NCBI RefSeq assembly: GCF_023520795.1
Contig: NZ_CP046605.1
Location: 1,285,438-1,349,437, forward strand
Source of the DNA: Corynebacterium accolens
Lineage (GTDB): Bacteria; Actinomycetota; Actinomycetes; Mycobacteriales; Mycobacteriaceae
Length of the DNA stretch: 64,000 nucleotides
Direction: 5' to 3'
Positions 59,624 through 64,000 of the stretch are shown here, piece after piece. The position numbers and the translations under genes are program-made. Within the stretch, counting starts at the first letter, position 1. The number at the start of each line of letters is the position of its first letter. The notes under the pieces were generated by a model, which saw nothing but the letters and a program-made list of their open reading frames with translations, did not search any database and had not been told where the DNA came from.

Positions 59624-61348
59624 ATGAAAGGGAAACTACGGGGAGTGCTCGAGAGCGTTAAGGCAGAATTGCCGCGCTTGGGCACCGCAGGTTCTCGTTC
59701 CGCGCAGCTGCACGCCGAAGGCACCGGCGCGCAAGCCGGGGATACTCGCTACGATTTCATCACCCAGGCGCCAGAGGAACTGCAGCACACCACGGTCTCC
59801 CAAAAGCGCACCTTTTTCATCTTGCGGTGGGCCGGAACCGTCGGTTCCCTCCTCATTGCCTTTGGCGCTTTGGGAGCAGGCGCACTGCCTGTAGTGGGCA
59901 ACCCCTATGACAATGTGCCCTTCGGCTCCCTCATGTCGCGCATGCTGCAGACCTCGTCTGCGCTCGTCATGGTGGGCGTGGGGCTTTTAGTTACGGCCTG
60001 GATTTTCCTCGCCCCCTTCGTGGGCACCCCGCTGCGCCAGGCGCGACCCGGCGAGCCCGCCAGCGATCGCTCCCGCCGGCTGGTCTCCCCGCGCCAGCTG
60101 TGGATCACGTGGGCTGGGTGGATCATCCCCCTCATCTTTACCGCACCCTTATTTACCCAAGACATCTATTCTTATTTGGCCAATGGCTCCATCGTGGCCC
60201 AAGGGATGGATCCCTATTCCGCCGGCCCAGTTCAGCTCTTGGGCGCTGGCAACGAGTTCGCGCGCTCCGTTCCGTTTATCTGGGCGAATTCACCGTCACC
60301 ATATGGGCCCGTTGCCTTGGGGCTGGCGGCCATCGTCAGCATCATCACCGGAAATTCCATTGTCTTAGGCGTCATCGCCCACCGCCTACTTTCCATCGTG
60401 GGCATCATCGTGGCCGGCTGGGCCATCACGCAGCTTGCTCAGCGATGCCGCGTCTCCCCTGCCTCCGCACTATGGCTCGGCATCTTGAACCCGCTGACCA
60501 TCCTTCACCTCGTCGGCGGTATCCATAATGAATCCATCATGCTTGGATTGTCGTTACTGGGCATGGAGCTTGGATTAAGGGGCATCGATAAGCTGGGGCA
60601 GGATAAAAGAGGAGCCTACGTTGCGCTAATAGCCTCTGGCTTTTTCCTATCCTGCGCCGGAATGGTCAAGGTCACCGGCTTTATTGGGCTCGGCTTTATC
60701 GGCATGGCGTATGCCCGCCACCTGCACGTGCAGGCGCGCGTGCCGCGCTGGCGGGCCTTATTTATAGCCATTGCCGTGCAGGGCGCGGTGCTCGTAGTCA
60801 CCATTGCGCTCATCAGTATCATCACGGGCATTAACCTCGGGTGGATTACCGGGCAAGGCGGAGCCGCCACGATTCGCTCCTGGCTTTCCCTATCCACGGC
60901 TACGGGAGTGGGCGCCGGTTTCCTCGGCATGTTTTTAGGCCTTGGGGACCACACCGATGCCATATTGACCATCACGCGCAGTTTCGGCGTCTTGGTCGCC
61001 GTCGCCTTCATGTCCCGCATGCTCTTTGCCACGCTGCGCGGATATATCCACCCCGTGGGCGGGCTGGGAATCTCTACCCTCGTGCTCGTTATCTTCTTCC
61101 CAGTGGTCCACCCGTGGTACATCCTCTGGGCCGTTTTGCCGTTGGCGGCGTGGGCGAACCGGCACATCTTCCGGTTTAGCGTCGTTGCCTATACCGGCGC
61201 GATGAGCTTTTTCGTCCTTCCGCGCGGCTTGGGCCTGCCCGCTGGGACGGTGCTTTCCATCTATATCGCCGCTGCCTGCGCTTTCGCCGTGGTAGTCGGA
61301 GTGTGGTGGGGTGCAATGCGCCGACACGGAATCCGTGTCTTAAACTAG
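59624..61348 (+). CDS. mptB: Alpha-(1->6) mannopyranosyltransferase MptB
   Basis: MptB is a GT-C enzyme that uses polyprenyl-phosphate mannose to start the mannan core of lipomannan. The 574-residue protein has an extended cytoplasmic N-terminus of about 60 residues followed by some twelve to thirteen membrane helices. GTC features are the PLFTQDIYSYLANGSIVAQGMDPYSAGP loop with its catalytic Asp and LNPLTILHLVGGIHNESIMLGLSLLG. The position beside sufR matches C. glutamicum cg1766. ATG 59624 is clear. Confidence 0.9.
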   Translation: MKGKLRGVLESVKAELPRLGTAGSRSAQLHAEGTGAQAGDTRYDFITQAPEELQHTTVSQKRTFFILRWAGTVGSLLIAFGALGAGALPVVGNPYDNVPFGSLMSRMLQTSSALVMVGVGLLVTAWIFLAPFVGTPLRQARPGEPASDRSRRLVSPRQLWITWAGWIIPLIFTAPLFTQDIYSYLANGSIVAQGMDPYSAGPVQLLGAGNEFARSVPFIWANSPSPYGPVALGLAAIVSIITGNSIVLGVIAHRLLSIVGIIVAGWAITQLAQRCRVSPASALWLGILNPLTILHLVGGIHNESIMLGLSLLGMELGLRGIDKLGQDKRGAYVALIASGFFLSCAGMVKVTGFIGLGFIGMAYARHLHVQARVPRWRALFIAIAVQGAVLVVTIALISIITGINLGWITGQGGAATIRSWLSLSTATGVGAGFLGMFLGLGDHTDAILTITRSFGVLVAVAFMSRMLFATLRGYIHPVGGLGISTLVLVIFFPVVHPWYILWAVLPLAAWANRHIFRFSVVAYTGAMSFFVLPRGLGLPAGTVLSIYIAAACAFAVVVGVWWGAMRRHGIRVLN

Positions 61349-61354
61349 GCACCC

Positions 61355-62284
61355 GTGAATGCAATTCCAGCTGAAAGCCCCGCCCTGTCCTTGGATGGTG
61401 TGGTAAAGAAATTTGGCCCCACGGCAGCCGTCAATGGGCTCAGCCTAAGCGTTGCACACGGCGAAATATTTTGCCTGCTCGGCCCCAATGGTGCTGGTAA
61501 ATCCACCACCATCGAAATGTCTGAAGGATTTATCCACCCCACCACCGGTTCCATTAAGGTCTTGGGCCTTGATCCAAGCACCGCGCCCGATAGGGTGCGC
61601 GAAAAGGTGGGAATCATGCTGCAAGGCGGCGGTTCTTATTCCGGCATCCGCGTGCTAGAGATGTTGGAATTGACCGCGCGCTATAACGCCAATCCTCTAC
61701 CGCCGGAATGGCTGCTCGAAACGTTGGGCCTGCAAGGTGTTGCGCGCACGCCTTATCGGCGGCTTTCCGGCGGGCAGCAGCAGCGGCTATCGCTCGCGCT
61801 CGCGGTCATCGGCAGGCCAGAGCTAGTTTTCCTCGATGAACCCACCGCGGGCATGGACGCCCAATCCCGGCTCGCCGTGTGGGATTTGATCCGCGCCCTG
61901 AAGCGCGACGGGGTCACAGTGATATTGACCACCCACCTGATGGATGAGGCCGAATCGCTGGCAGATCACATCGCCATCATGGATCACGGCGCGCTCGTGG
62001 CACAGGGAACGCCGGCAGAACTTACCTCCCAGGGCGAGGGCGCCGGGTTTAGTTTTAGCGCCAACTCCGCAGTTGACCTGGACGCCTTGCAGCGAATTGG
62101 CATCCCCACGACCGCCTCGCGGCCGCTGCACTACAGGGTGAGCCAGCCCAGTTCGCCGGAACTGATTTCCGCCCTCGCCGCCGAGCTCGCCCGCCAAGGC
62201 GTGCTTTTGCGAAGCCTGGAATCCCACCACCGGAACCTCGAGGAAGTATTCCTCGACCTCACAGGCAGGCACTTGCGCAGTTGA
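61355..62284 (+). CDS. ABC transporter ATP-binding protein
   Basis: A 309-residue ABC ATPase of the drug/lipid exporter type. Walker A is GPNGAGKSTTIEM (near 45-57), signature LSGGQQQRLSLALAV, Walker B LVFLDEPTAGMDAQ and H-loop VILTTHLMDEAE. The C-terminal 90 residues form the DrrA/NodI-like extension. It begins with GTG 6 bases after mptB and is followed 84 bases later by the permease. The substrate is unknown; the homologous pair lies beside suf genes in mycobacteria. Confidence 0.85.
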   Translation: MNAIPAESPALSLDGVVKKFGPTAAVNGLSLSVAHGEIFCLLGPNGAGKSTTIEMSEGFIHPTTGSIKVLGLDPSTAPDRVREKVGIMLQGGGSYSGIRVLEMLELTARYNANPLPPEWLLETLGLQGVARTPYRRLSGGQQQRLSLALAVIGRPELVFLDEPTAGMDAQSRLAVWDLIRALKRDGVTVILTTHLMDEAESLADHIAIMDHGALVAQGTPAELTSQGEGAGFSFSANSAVDLDALQRIGIPTTASRPLHYRVSQPSSPELISALAAELARQGVLLRSLESHHRNLEEVFLDLTGRHLRS

Positions 62285-62368
62285 TAAAACCCTGTGTCCT
62301 GTCTTCATCTTAGAATCACCAGTACCTAAAATCGCCACTTCAAATTTTTCAAGGAATAGGCCCCGATT

Positions 62369-63133
62369 ATGAGCGCAACGTTTTCCCCCGGCACCTTCAG
62401 CCCGGCACCCAAACGAGCGAGTGCGGGCGCCATCATCTTTGCCCAAGGCGGCATGGAGGCCAAGCTCATGCTGCGCCACGGGGAGCAACAATTGCTCAGC
62501 ATCATTATCCCGCTCGCCATCCTGATTGGGACCGCCCGCCTGGAATCATCTACCGGGCATGGGCTGCACGAGGTCTTTCCCATGGTGCTCGCGGTGGCGG
62601 CAACCTCGGCTGGTTTTACCGGGCAAGCCATTTCCCTGGCCTTTGACCGCCGCTACGGGGCCTTAAAGCGCACCGGCGCCTCCGGCGTGCCGGCGTGGGC
62701 GATCATTGGCGGCAAGATTATTGGCGTGCTGACGATGGTGGTATTCCAGATTCTCGTGCTCGGTGCCACGGCCTTTGCCTTGGGCCTGCGCATCAGTGCG
62801 CCCGGCATCCTGCTCATGATCGTCTCGCTCATTTTCGGCGTCGCCGCCTTTACCGCCATGGGTTTGGTGCTTGGCGGCACCCTTAGCTCTGAGGCCGTAC
62901 TCGCGCTGGCGAACCTCATTTGGTTTATCCTGCTGGCGATCGTCGGCTGGGCCCTGTACTCCCAGGGCTTGGGCGATAATGGCCTGCTCAACATCGTGCC
63001 CACCGTGGCACTAGCGGGCGCGCTTGCCGATGCCTCCAATTCCACCTTTCCTGGCATCGAACTCATTTCCTTGACCGCGTGGCTAGCGGTGGCGTCGTAT
63101 GCGGCCGTTCGTTGGTTCCGTTTCGACGGCTAA
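62369..63133 (+). CDS. ABC-2 type transporter permease
   Basis: A 254-residue membrane protein with six hydrophobic segments, the build of ABC-2 permeases (DrrB/YhgE type); the conserved AISLAFDRRYGALKRTGASGVPAWAIIGGKIIGVL lies near 90-125. It forms the exporter with the preceding ATPase, probably as a homodimer. The gap to the next gene (70 bases) holds no hairpin. The substrate cannot be predicted from the sequence. Confidence 0.85.
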   Translation: MSATFSPGTFSPAPKRASAGAIIFAQGGMEAKLMLRHGEQQLLSIIIPLAILIGTARLESSTGHGLHEVFPMVLAVAATSAGFTGQAISLAFDRRYGALKRTGASGVPAWAIIGGKIIGVLTMVVFQILVLGATAFALGLRISAPGILLMIVSLIFGVAAFTAMGLVLGGTLSSEAVLALANLIWFILLAIVGWALYSQGLGDNGLLNIVPTVALAGALADASNSTFPGIELISLTAWLAVASYAAVRWFRFDG

Positions 63134-63203
63134 ATGTGAGTTATACCCAGTTCCCCGCGAAACAGAGCCAAAGGTTTCGGCTCGCTACACACCCCCTAGT
63201 AAG

Positions 63204-64000
63204 ATGCACCTTGTGAATTACTGGACCAGAACTAAACGCTTTTTTAAAGAAGCCGTCCCTACCGTGGAGCAACAGCGCCTCATCGCGCTGATCCTGATCT
63301 TCTGCCAAGGCGGCATCACCGTATCTGGTTCCATCGTCCGCGTCACCGGTTCCGGCCTGGGTTGCCCCACCTGGCCCCAATGCCAGCCTGGTTCCTTGGT
63401 GCCGGTAGAGGGCGCAGCACCGGCAATCCACCAGGTCATTGAGTTTGGCAACCGCCTGCTCACCTTTGTTGATTCCGCCGCCGCCGGCGCGGCAGTCATC
63501 GCCATGTATATGGCGTGCCGCCGCCCTGAGCTCAGGATCTATGCATGGCTGAACGTGGCCGGCATCGTCCTGCAGGCCGTCATCGGCGGCATCTCCGTGC
63601 ACCTGGATCTGCGCTGGTGGTCCGTGGCGCTTCACTTCCTGCCTTCCATGGTGCTGGTGTGGCTTGCCTGCATGCTGTATGCCCGCATCAAAGAACCCGA
63701 TGATGGCACCGCCCAGCCGCGGTTCCCGCAGGCAATTCGCATTATCGCCGTCATCGCGACCATCGCCCTATCGGTTGTCCTGATTACCGGCACCATGGTG
63801 ACCGGTTCCGGCGTGCATTCCGGCGACTCCGGAGTGGGAATGGAAGGCCGCTTGGATGTGGATACCGAGTCCATGGCCATCGCCCACGCCATGTGCATGT
63901 ACGTCTACCTCATCTTTACCGCCATCACCGTCTTCCTGTTGTACAAGCACCGCGCGCCGCAGGAGACCAAGAAGGCCGGGTGGGTCCTTATCGTCTGCAT
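63204..64000 (+). CDS. ctaA: Heme A synthase CtaA, partial, C-terminus beyond window
   Basis: CtaA oxidises heme O to heme A for aa3-type cytochrome oxidase. Translation from ATG 63204 gives MHLVNYWTRTKRFF, then a helix, then VRVTGSGLGCPTWPQCQPGSL, the paired-Cys loop typical of Bacillus-type CtaA, followed by HQVIEFGNRLLT with conserved His and Glu, a second helix pair, and a second VTGSGVHSG motif. Four to five membrane helices are seen before the edge. GTG 63213 is an alternative start. Frame stays open to the window end. Confidence 0.92.
   Translation, partial: MHLVNYWTRTKRFFKEAVPTVEQQRLIALILIFCQGGITVSGSIVRVTGSGLGCPTWPQCQPGSLVPVEGAAPAIHQVIEFGNRLLTFVDSAAAGAAVIAMYMACRRPELRIYAWLNVAGIVLQAVIGGISVHLDLRWWSVALHFLPSMVLVWLACMLYARIKEPDDGTAQPRFPQAIRIIAVIATIALSVVLITGTMVTGSGVHSGDSGVGMEGRLDVDTESMAIAHAMCMYVYLIFTAITVFLLYKHRAPQETKKAGWVLIVC

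Overview
This window is chromosomal DNA from a Corynebacterium (Actinomycetota, Mycobacteriales). The evidence is a pupylation cluster without 20S proteasome genes, the acn-acnR pair, mycothiol ligase (mshC), the mannosyltransferase mptB, an actinobacterial suf operon led by sufR, and local gene order that matches C. glutamicum and in part M. tuberculosis from memory. Exact species cannot be read from the sequence. Nearly all of the window is conserved core genome. Accessory character is confined to a few spots: fhs-dcuA, the 25.6-26.0 kb gene, the stretch from the gene-free segment at 37.4-39.0 kb, and 43.5-47.6 kb.

Layout. 1-10.6 kb: lnt (cut by the window edge), fxsA, an unknown gene, a DprE2-like reductase, an M24 peptidase, helY, tatC, tatA and pafC-pafB. 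10.7-15.4 kb: pafA, pup, dop and arc, with no prcBA between them. 15.5-18.5 kb: trmI, an M18 aminopeptidase and a RecB-like nuclease. 18.5-23.5 kb: fhs, a DcuA-type C4-dicarboxylate carrier and aspA. 23.6-30.4 kb: hisG, hisE, a HAD phosphatase, an unknown gene where metH sits in relatives, mshC, uppP, lppL and pyrD. 30.5-35.9 kb: a PEBP-family gene with a small membrane protein, tRNA-Leu(GAG), a VTT membrane protein, an HTH protein, a DUF3097 protein, an unknown gene and hemH/cpfC. 36.0-43.5 kb: an NlpC/P60 hydrolase, a 1.68-kb segment without a convincing gene, an Rv1476-like membrane protein, acn and acnR. 43.5-47.6 kb: a transposase scar and an ECF-type transporter next to a nucleoside hydrolase. 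47.6-53.1 kb: an NmrA-like protein, an ACT/PFL-like pair, a DUF2254 protein and an ABC-F ATPase. 53.1-59.4 kb: the suf operon sufR-B-D-C-S-U-T. 59.6 kb to the end: mptB, an ABC exporter and ctaA (cut by the edge).

How the genes fit together. PafA attaches Pup to lysines, Dop deamidates and removes Pup, and ARC is an unfoldase; without a proteasome the pathway is expected to remodel targets rather than degrade them. PafBC is the DNA-damage regulator normally linked to this locus. DcuA with AspA forms a plausible aspartate/fumarate module. Suf supplies Fe-S clusters used by aconitase, by the [2Fe-2S] type of ferrochelatase, by the RecB-like nuclease and by SufR itself. The ECF transporter with the nucleoside hydrolase and an NmrA-like protein looks like a nucleoside or nucleobase salvage operon.

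No CRISPR array, prophage or toxin-antitoxin locus was seen. The points most worth following up are the gene-free, hairpin-rich 37.4-39.0 kb segment with MtrA-like and GlxR-like boxes, the fused ECF ATPase whose two halves have lost complementary motifs, and several short perfect palindromes upstream of regulated genes. All start choices, family names and synteny statements come from reading the sequence and from memory; no searches were run.
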